Below the pieces are notes generated by a model, which worked only from the letters and a program-made list of their open reading frames with translations, had not been told where the DNA came from and did not search any database. This document shows positions 1 through 7,335 of a DNA stretch of 33,631 nt, piece after piece (position 1 is the stretch's first letter; each line of letters begins with the position of its first letter). A program made the position numbers and the translations under genes. The DNA comes from Methylocapsa sp. S129 (lineage in GTDB: Bacteria; Pseudomonadota; Alphaproteobacteria; Rhizobiales; Beijerinckiaceae), in NCBI RefSeq assembly GCF_009765995.1, contig NZ_LMUI01000046.1, forward strand, positions 153,209-186,839. Reading direction: 5' to 3'.

Positions 1-944
1 CTCAAGAAGGAGACCAAGCGAAAGCAGTTCGCGGTCTTGACCGGGCAGCTTGTCTACAGCCAATCCGACGGGAACGGAGTTGGAGTCGAAGCCTATGGGA
101 ACCGCCAGGCCTGGGAGGCCGGCGGCTGAAGGCGGATCGGTGTTTCGGATCAGAGTCGGAAACGTAGGGACCGGTCGGCCGTTTAGTTGAACTGCATTAT
201 CTTCGCCGATGAGCGGCGCGCGAATCGGACATACAGGGTAAACGATCGCATCGACGCGTTGCGCCATGAAGGCTTCGGCATAGGCCCGCTGGAGCGCCGG
301 CAATGACGAGCGTCGCGCTAGTTCGTATTTTGCGCGCGAGTCGGTGTCCTCGAGCGCGACAAGCGTCTCGAAAATGTTCCGTACGTCCGAGCTGACAATT
401 AGCTCTTGCGCGCCCACAAGAGTTAAATTGTCGCACTCCTCCCTAAGGAAATGAGAGAGCTGCTCACGCGCCTCATGATGTACGATTGACAAACTGACGT
501 CGGCTGCACGTAGGGATTGTGGATTGCTCCAAAGGCTGCGTTGTTGGACGTGGCGCCGAAAGCAAATTCGTGCATGCCGGTTTTGCCAAAGACGATAACG
601 CCGGACGCCCGCAAGACGTCGACTACCTTGGCGTCTCGCCTCGGATAGTGCTGACGTAATAGGCTCGAGCCCGCCGTCGTCGGCAATCCGACGACGTCAA
701 TGTTGTCTTTGAAGGTGACCGGCACCCCGTCTAATCGCCCGAGGGGCGCGCCCGCGCTGAGGCGGCGGTCGGCAGCGTCCGCCTCGGCGATAGCCTGCTG
801 TGCATCGAGGCTGATGAACGCATTCAGGTCTCGCGCGCTCTCAGCACTTTTCAGTAATTCGACGATAAGTTCGCGCGACGAGCATTCCCCGCAGGCGATC
901 ATCCGAGCCGCCGAAACCACGCCGAGATCCGCTAAAGCAGCCAT
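1..944 (-). pseudogene. Amidase-signature family amidase, internally deleted and frameshifted; 3' end beyond the window
   Basis: Reading from the ATG at 944 (ribosome site AGGAGAG six bases upstream), the first ~145 residues are a typical amidase N-terminus: the catalytic-lysine motif FKDNID and the HNPY segment that normally precedes the Gly/Ser-rich loop. Near position 500 the family match breaks. The frame then runs into unrelated residues and stops at 423. A different frame on the same strand, from about 500 down to 1, encodes a good amidase C-terminus, including EAREQL, DAIVYPVCP and AAGLPGLAVPIGF. The region between, which in the family carries the cis-Ser and nucleophile Ser (GSSGGSA) and about 150 residues, is absent. 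This is a deletion with frameshift, so the enzyme should be inactive. The true C-terminus lies just past the window edge. It lies 65 bp downstream of the DJ-1/PfpI gene on the same strand and was probably once co-transcribed with it. Confidence 0.82.
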
Positions 945-1009
945 AAATCTCTCCTGTGGCCGGGAGTTGCTCGTGCTCGTCGCGTTCGATCGATGGACGT
1001 GGTTGCTGC

Positions 1010-1774
1010 TTACCGGACAGATCGCTGACCGAATACGTCGACGGCTCCTTTTCGATAGTGTCCGATCATTTCGTCCATAAGGCCTTCGAAGGCGTCGACT
1101 AGGGGTTTGGGGGCGTTCGTAACCGTTCCGGTGCCAAACGGCGGATGCGGGTCATACTCGATTATGAGTTCGGCGAGTTCGCCAGCTGGGCGCCCGAAGG
1201 CTTGCTCCGCGACGAGCAGCGCGGCTTCGAAACTTCCTACTCCCGGCCCGGCCGTAAAGAGATTACCGTCGACCACGACGCCGGAGTGGCCAGTGACAGC
1301 TTCGGACGCCCCCAATTGAGACAGAATCGATAGCGAGTTGTGACTTGTCGTGGCTCGCTTGCCTTTGAGAAGCCCGGCGGCGCCGAGCAACAGAACGCCG
1401 TTGCAGATTCCGATGACGTATCGCGCAGCGCGACCATGTTTGGAGGTGAACTCAATGACCTCCGGGTCGTTCTGAATTTCCGGCGGTAGCATCGGAACGG
1501 CGAAAACGTCGAGTTGCGGGCATTCGCTGAACGTCGTCGTCGGTTCGGTCCACCATGATGGAAAGCCCTCGACCAGATCGGTCGTCTTCCAAAGAAGATG
1601 TATTTCCGCCCCCGGCAACAAGCCGAATACCGTTTGGATGCCCACCATGTCCATCGGAATGAAACCCGGGCCGATCAAAATGCCGACTCTAAAGGGAGGC
1701 ACTCCCGCTGGCGACGTGCCTGCCCGGAGCTTGTTGAGTGAGGGGAGGTCTGTCTGCCGGAGTTCCTTGGGCAT
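1010..1774 (-). CDS. DJ-1/PfpI family protein, isonitrile hydratase-like
   Basis: This 254-residue cytoplasmic protein of the DJ-1/PfpI superfamily most resembles the isonitrile (isocyanide) hydratase branch, which hydrates R-NC to N-substituted formamides. Visible landmarks are the first beta strand with an Asp at residue 42 (context PMDMVGIQTVF), the nucleophile elbow GICNG with Cys124, and GAAGLLKGKRATTSH after it. In the characterised hydratases a Thr follows the cysteine; here it is Asn, so activity may differ. An N-terminal extension of about 25 residues precedes the fold. The start at 1774 has AGGA six bases upstream. It is divergent from a GlxA-type regulator that carries a related domain and lies upstream of the amidase pseudogene. 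The family is secure; the substrate is inferred. Confidence 0.8.
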   Translation of the reverse strand: MPKELRQTDLPSLNKLRAGTSPAGVPPFRVGILIGPGFIPMDMVGIQTVFGLLPGAEIHLLWKTTDLVEGFPSWWTEPTTTFSECPQLDVFAVPMLPPEIQNDPEVIEFTSKHGRAARYVIGICNGVLLLGAAGLLKGKRATTSHNSLSILSQLGASEAVTGHSGVVVDGNLFTAGPGVGSFEAALLVAEQAFGRPAGELAELIIEYDPHPPFGTGTVTNAPKPLVDAFEGLMDEMIGHYRKGAVDVFGQRSVR

Positions 1775-1775
1775 T

Positions 1776-1813
1776 GCGTATCCTTTCGAGGTTTGGCTGC
1801 CGGGAGGATACGC
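1776..1813. promoter_or_regulatory. Inverted repeat between divergent DJ-1 and GlxA-type genes
   Basis: A perfect 8-bp inverted repeat, GCGTATCC (1776-1783) and GGATACGC (1806-1813), is separated by 22 bases in the 92-bp divergent intergenic region. The left arm covers the ribosome binding site of the leftward gene. It is a candidate operator for the adjacent AraC-type regulator or an mRNA leader structure; nothing in the sequence distinguishes these. Confidence 0.35.
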
Positions 1814-1869
1814 GAGAGCGAGGATGGCAGAAATGACATATTTGCCTCGAATACTGCCGTCTGGTATTG

Positions 1870-2892
1870 ATGTTTGGCATTGCCCTTGATTTGGAACCAG
1901 AAGGGCCGGCGAGAAAGGCCGCAGCGGTGGTTAGGGATTCTTGTCGGTCCGTCTGGGTGATCGTTTTTCCTGGCTTCGAGCTGCTCGATCTGAGCGGTCC
2001 CTTATGCGCCTTGAACTTGGCGACGGGGACAAACCGAGCCTCCTACCTGCCGCTCGTCTTTTCGGCTCGGGGGGGCTCGGTCGCGAGTTGCTCAGGAGTG
2101 CCTATTCGCGCCTCGGAGCCTGTGCCCTGTAGCCACCTGGATACGCTTTTGATCGTCGGTGGTCCGCCTGACTACACTCTCGAAAGCGCGGCCGAGACCA
2201 TTGCGCTCATCGAGGACTTGGCGCCTCGGGCGAGGCGTATCGCTAGCATCTGCACTGGGGCTTTCCTGCTGGCCGCGGCAGGACTCCTGGACGGCCGTGC
2301 GGCAACGACTCATTGGCGACATGCGGTCGAACTGCAAAGACGCTTTCCGAAAGTGCGCGTCGATGCAGATCGGATTTTTGTGAAGGACGGCAATATCTGG
2401 ACTTCTGCCGGGATTACGGCAGGCATCGATTTGACGCTGGCTTTGATCGAAGATGATTTCGGCATCGACGTATCGAAGGCGGTTGCGAGGGAAATGGTCG
2501 TTTATCACCGCAGGTCTGGCGGTCAGTCACAGTTTTCCGCGATGCTTGAACTGGAGCCGCCTTCCGACCGGATCAGAGACGCATTGAAGTTCGCACGAGA
2601 GCATCTACACGAACCGCTTTCCGTCGAGAGGATGGCCGGGGCTGCGCGGATTAGCGCGCGCCAGTTTGCCCGGTTGTTCCTGAAAGAGACTGGCGACACT
2701 CCTGGACGAGCCGTGGAGCGATTGCGAGCGGAGGTGGCCCTTCCTCGCGTGCAGGAGGGGACCGAGCCGATCGAGATGATCGCACGCCACGTAGGATTTG
2801 GAGACAAGGAGCGTATGCGGAGGGCCTTCGTGCGCATATACGGTCAACCGCCGCGCGGGCTGCGGCGAGCATCCGCCGCCCAGAATTCGTGA
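1870..2892 (+). CDS. GlxA family transcriptional regulator (DJ-1/PfpI-like domain plus AraC HTH)
   Basis: The 340-residue protein has the GlxA layout. An N-terminal DJ-1/PfpI-like sensor domain (about residues 28-195) carries FPGFELLDLSGPL, an IVGGPPDY loop and SICTGAFLLAAAGLL with Cys128. An AraC-type double helix-turn-helix follows at about residues 225-325, including LSVERMAGAARISARQFARL and the second motif IEMIARHVGFGDKERMRRAF. Proteins of this type are one-component regulators in which the DJ-1 domain has become a ligand sensor. No strong ribosome site precedes the ATG at 1870. TTG at 1867 or a downstream GTG near 1930 preceded by GAAAGG are alternatives, so the first ~20 residues are uncertain. 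It is divergent from the isonitrile-hydratase-like gene, its likely target. Confidence 0.88.
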   Translation: MFGIALDLEPEGPARKAAAVVRDSCRSVWVIVFPGFELLDLSGPLCALNLATGTNRASYLPLVFSARGGSVASCSGVPIRASEPVPCSHLDTLLIVGGPPDYTLESAAETIALIEDLAPRARRIASICTGAFLLAAAGLLDGRAATTHWRHAVELQRRFPKVRVDADRIFVKDGNIWTSAGITAGIDLTLALIEDDFGIDVSKAVAREMVVYHRRSGGQSQFSAMLELEPPSDRIRDALKFAREHLHEPLSVERMAGAARISARQFARLFLKETGDTPGRAVERLRAEVALPRVQEGTEPIEMIARHVGFGDKERMRRAFVRIYGQPPRGLRRASAAQNS

Positions 2893-2929
2893 TCCGTTGC
2901 GAGCTCCGAAGTTTTCGCGACCCGACGTT

Positions 2930-3161
2930 CTATTTTGCACTCTCGACGCTGGCGCGTAGAGTGCGGAGGATCTGTTTCGCTATCGATGCGGGCGCGTCGC
3001 GCTCCTTCTTGAACCAGATAGAGAGACCAGGAAAGCGCTCCGATGACCGTGAGGCGAAGATAGCGTGCCAGCTGTTTCACCAAGCCGATGTGGCTGCCAT
3101 CCAACTCAGCCCCAGCAAGCGCGGACTTGTTGACGCCGCCATGTTCGCGTCCGTGCTTCAT
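2930..3161 (-). pseudogene. Possible remnant of a LysR-type regulator C-terminus
   Basis: In one leftward frame, from the TAG at 2930-2932 back to a stop at 3077-3079, the translation contains PGLSIWFKKERDAPASI followed by a basic helix and ends ASVESAK. This resembles the last part of LysR effector domains. A second frame upstream (ATG at 3161) gives SALAGAELDGSHIGLVKQL, which could be the preceding segment, so a frameshift is implied. The ATG at 3161 overlaps the dehydrogenase stop codon by four bases (ATGA), so a short genuine downstream gene in that frame is also possible. No helix-turn-helix part is present. The assignment is weak and rests only on reading the residues. Confidence 0.22.
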
Positions 3162-4105
3162 TTCCTCGATCTTGAACCTGCGTCACTCAGCCATTCGCCG
3201 ATGCTTCTGGCCGCGCCACCGTAAAACGTCCGGTAGAGGTCTTCCGCGACATAGCCGATATGCGGCGTCGCCAATACATTGTCCAAACTCCGGAAGGGGT
3301 GATCGGCCGACAAAGGCTCTGCGTCGAAAACGTCGAGCGCGGCTCCGGCAATCGTGCGCCGTGTCAAGGCGTCGATGAGAGCGTTTTCATCGACGATGGG
3401 GCCGCGCGAGGTATTGATCAGCCGGGAGGTGGGCCTCATGAGCGCGAGCTCGGCGGCGCCGACAAGCCCACGCGTGCGCTTACTGAGTATGAGATGGATA
3501 GTCACCACGTCGGCTTCGCGGAACAGGTCTTTCTTCGTGGCCAATGTCGCCCCCGCAGCTTCAGCGATTTGGGGTGTCATGTTCTGGCTCCAGGCGATGA
3601 CCTTCATGTCGAAGGCGAGACCGATGCGCGCGACCTGTCCGCCGATATTGCCCAGACCAAGCACGCCGAGCGTCTTGCCCTCAAGCTCCCGTCCGATCGA
3701 TGTCTGCCAGCCGCCGTCGCGGATGGAATTGCTCTCCCGGACGATTTCGCGCACGCTGGCGAGGATGAGCGCCCAGGTCATCTCGATCGTAGGCGTCGAT
3801 CGGTAGCCGGTCGCTGTGACACGAATGCCGCGCGCGTCCGCGGCGACCATGTCGATCGAAGCGTTGCGCCCTCCTGTCGAGGCGATCAGCTTGAGGTGCG
3901 GAAGACGTTCGATGACTTCGCGCGGCAACGGCGTCCGTTCCCGCATCACGCAGATCACGTCGAAAGGTCGCAGCCTTTCGACGAGAGCATCCCCATCGGC
4001 GACATGGTCGTTGAAGACGGTGATTTCGGCTCTGCCAGCGACGGAAGACCAGTCCGCCATCGCGAGCGCGACATTCTGATAGTCATCGAGGATCGCAACC
4101 TTCAT
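3158..4105 (-). CDS. D-2-hydroxyacid dehydrogenase family protein (NAD(P)-dependent)
   Basis: This complete 315-residue cytoplasmic enzyme of the D-isomer-specific 2-hydroxyacid dehydrogenase family reduces 2-keto acids or oxidises D-2-hydroxy acids. The Rossmann glycine motif GLGNIG is at residues 150-155, and the catalytic Arg, Glu and His are at 234 (NTSRGP), 263 (DAEPL) and 282 (TPHIGY). The cofactor-loop segment VIAWSQN lacks the classical Asp, as in a phosphoglycerate-dehydrogenase-like subgroup, so cofactor preference is unclear. The ribosome site AAGGAGAG lies seven bases before the ATG. It follows the TetR gene by 49 bases on the same strand, so the two are probably co-transcribed. 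The substrate is unknown. Confidence 0.9.
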   Translation of the reverse strand: MKVAILDDYQNVALAMADWSSVAGRAEITVFNDHVADGDALVERLRPFDVICVMRERTPLPREVIERLPHLKLIASTGGRNASIDMVAADARGIRVTATGYRSTPTIEMTWALILASVREIVRESNSIRDGGWQTSIGRELEGKTLGVLGLGNIGGQVARIGLAFDMKVIAWSQNMTPQIAEAAGATLATKKDLFREADVVTIHLILSKRTRGLVGAAELALMRPTSRLINTSRGPIVDENALIDALTRRTIAGAALDVFDAEPLSADHPFRSLDNVLATPHIGYVAEDLYRTFYGGAARSIGEWLSDAGSRSRK

Positions 4106-4154
4106 CTGGCTCTCCTTTTATTCAGGCGCTTGCGCCGGTCGAAGCTGAGGTGCG

Positions 4155-4757
4155 TCAGGCGCGCTGTTCCCGCCGGCTCGGCCGGTGAGGAACATCCACC
4201 ATACCCTTCACGGCCGTCTCAGCGTGGCGGAAGGGCTCAAGGCTTCGGTAGGTTCGCGCAAGGAGCAATGCGCCTTCGAGTTGGCTGAGCACAGCCGAGG
4301 CGACCGCCTCCGGGTCCTTGCCCTTCGTGCCGAAGCGCTCGAGACCGCGTTTGATCTCGAGTTCCCACGTCTGAAAGGCTGTGCGCGTCGCCGCACCGAG
4401 GGCTGCGGATTGCCCAAGAGTGTCCAGCGCGACGGCTGCGATCGGACATCCCTCCTTGTAGTCGGCGCGCTCGGCGTCCGCCGCCATGTTCTGCACAACC
4501 AGCGCAAGAAAGCGCCCAGCGGTTTCTGAGGCTTCCGCCGCCGCGGCCATCATCGCACGTACAGCTTCGGCGTAGAACGCGATGGCCGCCACGCCGATTT
4601 CCTCCTTGCCGCCAGGAAAGTGAAAATAGAGCGAACCTCGCGGAGAGCCCGCCGCCTTCAGAATGTCTTGAAGACCAGTGCCATGATAACCCTGTTGTCG
4701 GAACAGCCTCGCCGCCGCGCGGATAGTCTTTTCTCTGGAATCGAGCCCCTTGGTCAT
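4155..4757 (-). CDS. TetR/AcrR family transcriptional regulator
   Basis: This 200-residue TetR-family repressor has an N-terminal helix-turn-helix at residues ~8-55, with the recognition region TGLQDILKAAGSPRGSLYFHF. A C-terminal ligand domain contains KEGCPIAAVALD near residues 101-112, a signature of the LmrA/YxaF-like group. No strong ribosome site is seen before the ATG. The gene heads a leftward pair with the D-2-hydroxyacid dehydrogenase and is divergent from the exported SnoaL-like gene. Palindromic sequence in the shared intergenic region suggests that it represses itself and both neighbours. The inducer is unknown. Confidence 0.9.
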   Translation of the reverse strand: MTKGLDSREKTIRAAARLFRQQGYHGTGLQDILKAAGSPRGSLYFHFPGGKEEIGVAAIAFYAEAVRAMMAAAAEASETAGRFLALVVQNMAADAERADYKEGCPIAAVALDTLGQSAALGAATRTAFQTWELEIKRGLERFGTKGKDPEAVASAVLSQLEGALLLARTYRSLEPFRHAETAVKGMVDVPHRPSRREQRA

Positions 4758-4783
4758 AGCGCAAATTAGAGCTTGCTATTCGG

Positions 4784-4816
4784 TATGTCGACCATCATAA
4801 TATGTCGGTCAACATA
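4784..4816. promoter_or_regulatory. Candidate TetR operator
   Basis: Between the divergent TetR and SnoaL-like genes, TATGTCGACC (4784-4793) and GGTCAACATA (4807-4816) form an inverted repeat matching at nine of ten positions, with a 13-base spacer. The right half is itself an imperfect palindrome, TATGTcggtcaACATA (4801-4816), and TATGTCG recurs as a direct repeat at 4784 and 4801. Two overlapping repressor dimers could bind here. Placement beside the TetR start codon supports an operator role. Confidence 0.55.
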
Positions 4817-4877
4817 CATATACCGTGCTCCGATTTCGTGCGCACCACGAGTTCCCGCCAACAGAAGAGAAAACGTC

Positions 4878-5381
4878 ATGACGACAATTGTACGACTCGC
4901 TCAACTTGCCATCGCGGCCGTCTTGGCGACTGGCGGTTCCGCCGCGTCGGCCGAAAGCCTCACGGAAGCGCAGGCCCGCGCGACCATTGCGCCCTGGTAC
5001 GCCCTATTCAATGTCGCCGACCGCGGCGATGTGCGGGCCATCCAGGAACAGATCCTGACCCCGGACTACGAATCCTGTTCCGGTTATTTGCCGAATGAAT
5101 GCTGGGGCCGCGAAACGTCGATCAAGGTGGTCTCGAACTTCGCCAATACCATTCCCGACATGAAGTTCGACATCAAGGAGGTCCTTATCGCCGGCGACCG
5201 CGTCATCGTGCGCGGCGACGTGACCGGGACGCCGGCGGGCGATCTTTTTGGGGTTCCGCACACCGGCAAGAGTTTCAGAATGATGGCGCTCGATATTCAG
5301 ACAATCAAGGACGGCAAGATCGCCAAGACCTTCCATATGGAAAACTGGCTTAGCGCAATTGGCCAACTTCGCGCGAAATAA
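4878..5381 (+). CDS. Exported SnoaL-like (NTF2-fold) polyketide cyclase/ester cyclase family protein
   Basis: The protein has 167 residues, with a signal peptide at the N-terminus (hydrophobic core LAQLAIAAVLATGG, likely cleavage ASA|ES after residue 25) and a SnoaL-like alpha+beta barrel. Supporting segments are WYALFNVADRGDVRAI, the strand pair around VLIAGDRVIVRGDVTGTP, and the closing DGKIAKTFHMENWLSAIGQL. Enzymatic SnoaL relatives close polyketide rings, but many small exported members have no known reaction. The ATG at 4878 is chosen over the upstream in-frame ATG at 4773 because it gives a clean signal peptide and follows an AGAAGAG ribosome site, while the earlier start would cover the operator. 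It is divergent from the TetR gene, by which it is probably repressed. Confidence 0.78.
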   Translation: MTTIVRLAQLAIAAVLATGGSAASAESLTEAQARATIAPWYALFNVADRGDVRAIQEQILTPDYESCSGYLPNECWGRETSIKVVSNFANTIPDMKFDIKEVLIAGDRVIVRGDVTGTPAGDLFGVPHTGKSFRMMALDIQTIKDGKIAKTFHMENWLSAIGQLRAK

Positions 5382-5696
5382 TCGTCGAGGATTCGGGCGA
5401 GCATCCCCTGCGACGGCCGCTAATCGCGGAACTCTGACTGGCCACAGAGTCCGAGATCGACGCAGCGACGCGCCAATGCCGATCTACGCGATAATGAGGC
5501 ACTCAGCTGGACGCCGTCCGCCCACAACTCCGACTCCCGCGCTGAAAACAGAAAATATCCGCCACCCAAAGGATCCCGATCAGTCGTCTACGCCTCAGCT
5601 AACAAACGCGGATTCTCCACCGAAGCCGACGGTCACGTACCAAAGCAAGAGGAGGTGATCGTCCGGGAGATCAGACAAGTAAGTTCGTGTAACGGG
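5382..5696. other. Intergenic, no gene recognised
   Basis: This 315-base gap lies between two convergent genes, the SnoaL-like protein and fdxA. Short open frames here have no family features. I see no clear terminator hairpin with a T-tract. An isolated AGGAGGTGATC at 5650-5660 complements the 16S rRNA 3' end perfectly but is not followed by a convincing coding frame. Confidence 0.5.
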
Positions 5697-6035
5697 CTAG
5701 TCACCTTGTCCTGGACGAGGCGAGAAATAGCTCTCGAGCTTGTTCGGTTTGCCGTCAAATTCCTTGGCGTCGGCGGGAGGGTCGCGCTTGATCGTGATAT
5801 TCGGCCAGACCCGCGCATATTCGGCGTTCAATCTGAGCCATTTCTCGAGGCCGGGTTCGCCATCGGAGACGATGGCCTCTGCGGGACATTCGGGCTCGCA
5901 TACGCCACAGTCGATGCACTCGTCGGGATGGATGACCAGCATGTTGTCGCCCTCGTAGAAACAGTCGACGGGGCACACTTCGACGCAGTCCATGTATTTG
6001 CACTTGATGCAATTGTCGGTGACGACGAAGGTCAT
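5697..6035 (-). CDS. fdxA: 7Fe ferredoxin FdxA
   Basis: This 112-residue soluble ferredoxin is of the Azotobacter FdI type and carries one [3Fe-4S] and one [4Fe-4S] cluster for low-potential electron transfer. With Met as residue 1, cysteines at 9, 17, 21, 25, 40, 43, 46 and 50 match the FdI spacing ([17 protein letters not shown], then [12 protein letters not shown]). The C-terminal tail of about 60 residues is the family's usual length. The start codon overlaps the stop of the truncated haemoglobin gene by four bases (ATGA), and GGGGAA precedes it. This tight coupling suggests that the ferredoxin supplies electrons to, or is produced together with, the haemoglobin. It is the last gene of a three-gene leftward operon. 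Confidence 0.95.
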   Translation of the reverse strand: MTFVVTDNCIKCKYMDCVEVCPVDCFYEGDNMLVIHPDECIDCGVCEPECPAEAIVSDGEPGLEKWLRLNAEYARVWPNITIKRDPPADAKEFDGKPNKLESYFSPRPGQGD

Positions 6036-6427
6036 GAAGATTTCCCCGGCGCGATGAGCTCTGGGCGGAAAAACAAGGCGAGCTTCAGGCTCTCGGCGAT
6101 ACGGGCCGCTTTGACGCGAAACGCCTCGGCGACTTCGTCTTCAAACAGCTCGTCGCACGTCTCGCCAAAGAGCCGCAGCCAGCGGTCGAACATCGGCGGC
6201 TGGATGGCCTTGATCCGAAGATGCGCCGGAACCGGGGCGCCCTTGTAACGACCGCTCGTCAGCATCACCGATGACCAGAAGTTACGCATCGTCGCCAAAT
6301 GCGGCTCCCACTTGCCTCGCACGACTCGTTCGAAAATCGGACCGAGATCGGGGTCGACTCGGATCTTCGCGTAGAAACAATCGACGAGGCGGTCGATTCC
6401 CTCTTCGGAAATGCGCTCGATTTTCAT
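6032..6427 (-). CDS. Group III truncated haemoglobin
   Basis: This single-domain 2/2 globin of 131 residues is of the group III (trHbP, Campylobacter Ctb-like) type, a haem protein linked to O2 or NO binding. Signs are the B-helix [32 protein letters not shown], the proximal His in PAHLRI and the group III Trp in FDRWLRLF. The ATG at 6427 is preferred because GGAG lies six bases before it. An ATG four codons earlier (6439) overlaps the upstream stop as TGATG and is an alternative. The stop overlaps the fdxA start. With the divergent NsrR-like regulator, a role in nitric oxide handling is a reasonable inference. Confidence 0.9.
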   Translation of the reverse strand: MKIERISEEGIDRLVDCFYAKIRVDPDLGPIFERVVRGKWEPHLATMRNFWSSVMLTSGRYKGAPVPAHLRIKAIQPPMFDRWLRLFGETCDELFEDEVAEAFRVKAARIAESLKLALFFRPELIAPGKSS

Positions 6428-6438
6428 AGCCTTCTCCA

Positions 6439-6615
6439 TCACACCGCCAGCGCGACCACAAAGACGCCGATCGTCGTCCAGACCAGCGAGTTGATCAGCA
6501 TGCGGACGAGATCGCGATATTCGGTCTTGCCCATCCCCAAGACATCGCAGGCAAAATCTCCCGGCAGCAGAAACGGCCATGCCAAGGCGGCGCCAATCGA
6601 AGCGCTGTTTCTCAT
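6439..6615 (-). CDS. Small single-pass membrane protein of unknown function
   Basis: This 58-residue protein starts at an ATG (6615) preceded by GAGGAGA. An earlier in-frame start at 6654 is possible but lacks such a site. A predicted transmembrane helix occupies roughly residues 38-58 (LINSLVWTTIGVFVVALAV), and a shorter apolar stretch lies near residues 6-17. The stop overlaps a possible start of the haemoglobin gene (TGATG), so translation is probably coupled. I do not recognise the family. Being first in a haemoglobin-ferredoxin operon, it may anchor or link these to the membrane respiratory chain; this is inference only. Confidence 0.7.
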   Translation of the reverse strand: MRNSASIGAALAWPFLLPGDFACDVLGMGKTEYRDLVRMLINSLVWTTIGVFVVALAV

Positions 6616-6637
6616 CGAAGTCTCCTCGTATCTAAAC

Positions 6638-6661
6638 ATGTATCTTTCGCACATCTTACAT
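6638..6661. promoter_or_regulatory. Candidate NsrR/Rrf2 operator
   Basis: In the 110-bp divergent region between the small membrane protein and the Rrf2 gene, ATGTA (6638-6642) and TACAT (6657-6661) form an inverted repeat. Related TATCTT and CATCTTA elements lie inside. CATCTT is the half-site core of the enterobacterial NsrR consensus, but the full 11-1-11 palindrome is not present. The site is only 22 bases upstream of the operon's first start codon, as expected for a repressor. Confidence 0.35.
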
Positions 6662-6725
6662 CATACTTGTCGGAAAGCAATACGTAGGATATATGTTTTC
6701 GTCATCGCGCTGCCGGAGTTCCCCT

Positions 6726-7211
6726 GTGCGCCTCACCGTCTACACCGACTACGCATTGCGGCTGCTCATGTATCTTGCGCTCAAGGACGATGGGCTCGCG
6801 ACGATCGCGGAAGTCGCCGACAGCTACGGTATTTCGAAAAACCACCTTATGAAGGTCGCCCATCAATTGGGCGTTGGCGGCTATGTCGGGACGGTCCGCG
6901 GCAGAGGCGGCGGTTTACGCTTGGCGAAACCGGCCGAGAAAATCGGACTCGGCGAGGTCGTGCGACGTACCGAGCCAGATATGGCGCTCGTGCCGTGCTT
7001 CAAGCCTGTCGACGACCTTTGCGCGATCCGGTCGTGCTGTGTGCTGAAGGGCGCGCTGGACAAAGCGCGCGGGGCGTTCGTCGAAGTGCTCGACGGCTAT
7101 ACCCTCAGCGACCTCGTCCGACCGCGGGCGCCGCTGAGAGCTTTGCTCGCTATTGCGTCCGTCGACGCACCGCCTGCGGCAGCGAACAGACGACGGTCGG
7201 CGCGAGCATGA
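6726..7211 (+). CDS. nsrR: Rrf2 family regulator, NsrR-like nitric-oxide sensor
   Basis: This 161-residue Rrf2-family winged-helix repressor begins MRLTVYTDYALRLLMYLA, as NsrR/IscR-type proteins do, with the recognition helix in the YGISKNHLMKVAHQL segment and the wing GTVRGRGGGLRLA. Cysteines at 91, 99 and 104/105 match the three-Cys cluster region of NsrR (first Cys at 91 as in Escherichia coli), where a NO-sensitive Fe-S cluster binds. The GTG at 6726 is chosen because it gives the canonical N-terminus and has GGAG seven bases before it. The C-terminal ~30 residues are Ala/Arg-rich and less conserved. It is divergent from the haemoglobin-ferredoxin operon, its probable target. Confidence 0.85.
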   Translation: MRLTVYTDYALRLLMYLALKDDGLATIAEVADSYGISKNHLMKVAHQLGVGGYVGTVRGRGGGLRLAKPAEKIGLGEVVRRTEPDMALVPCFKPVDDLCAIRSCCVLKGALDKARGAFVEVLDGYTLSDLVRPRAPLRALLAIASVDAPPAAANRRRSARA

Positions 7212-7335
7212 ATAAACGGGTGAGCGTGGCGCTCGAGAATCGTGATCGACCGCAGGATCGAACCGAAGTCCTTGCCGCGTGCCGGCGGATTGATGGAGCC
7301 TCCGGGCCCGTTTGAACGATGAAGTACGCAGAGTC

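Noticed and set aside
3260-4288. A 342-codon plus-strand frame opposite the D-2-hydroxyacid dehydrogenase
   Set aside because: It is the antisense shadow of an enzyme with all catalytic residues in place; its translation has no recognisable domain.
5650-5660. AGGAGGTGATC, an 11-base complement of the 16S rRNA 3' end
   Set aside because: No coding frame with a proper start follows on the plus strand, and no other rRNA sequence surrounds it; it is probably chance.
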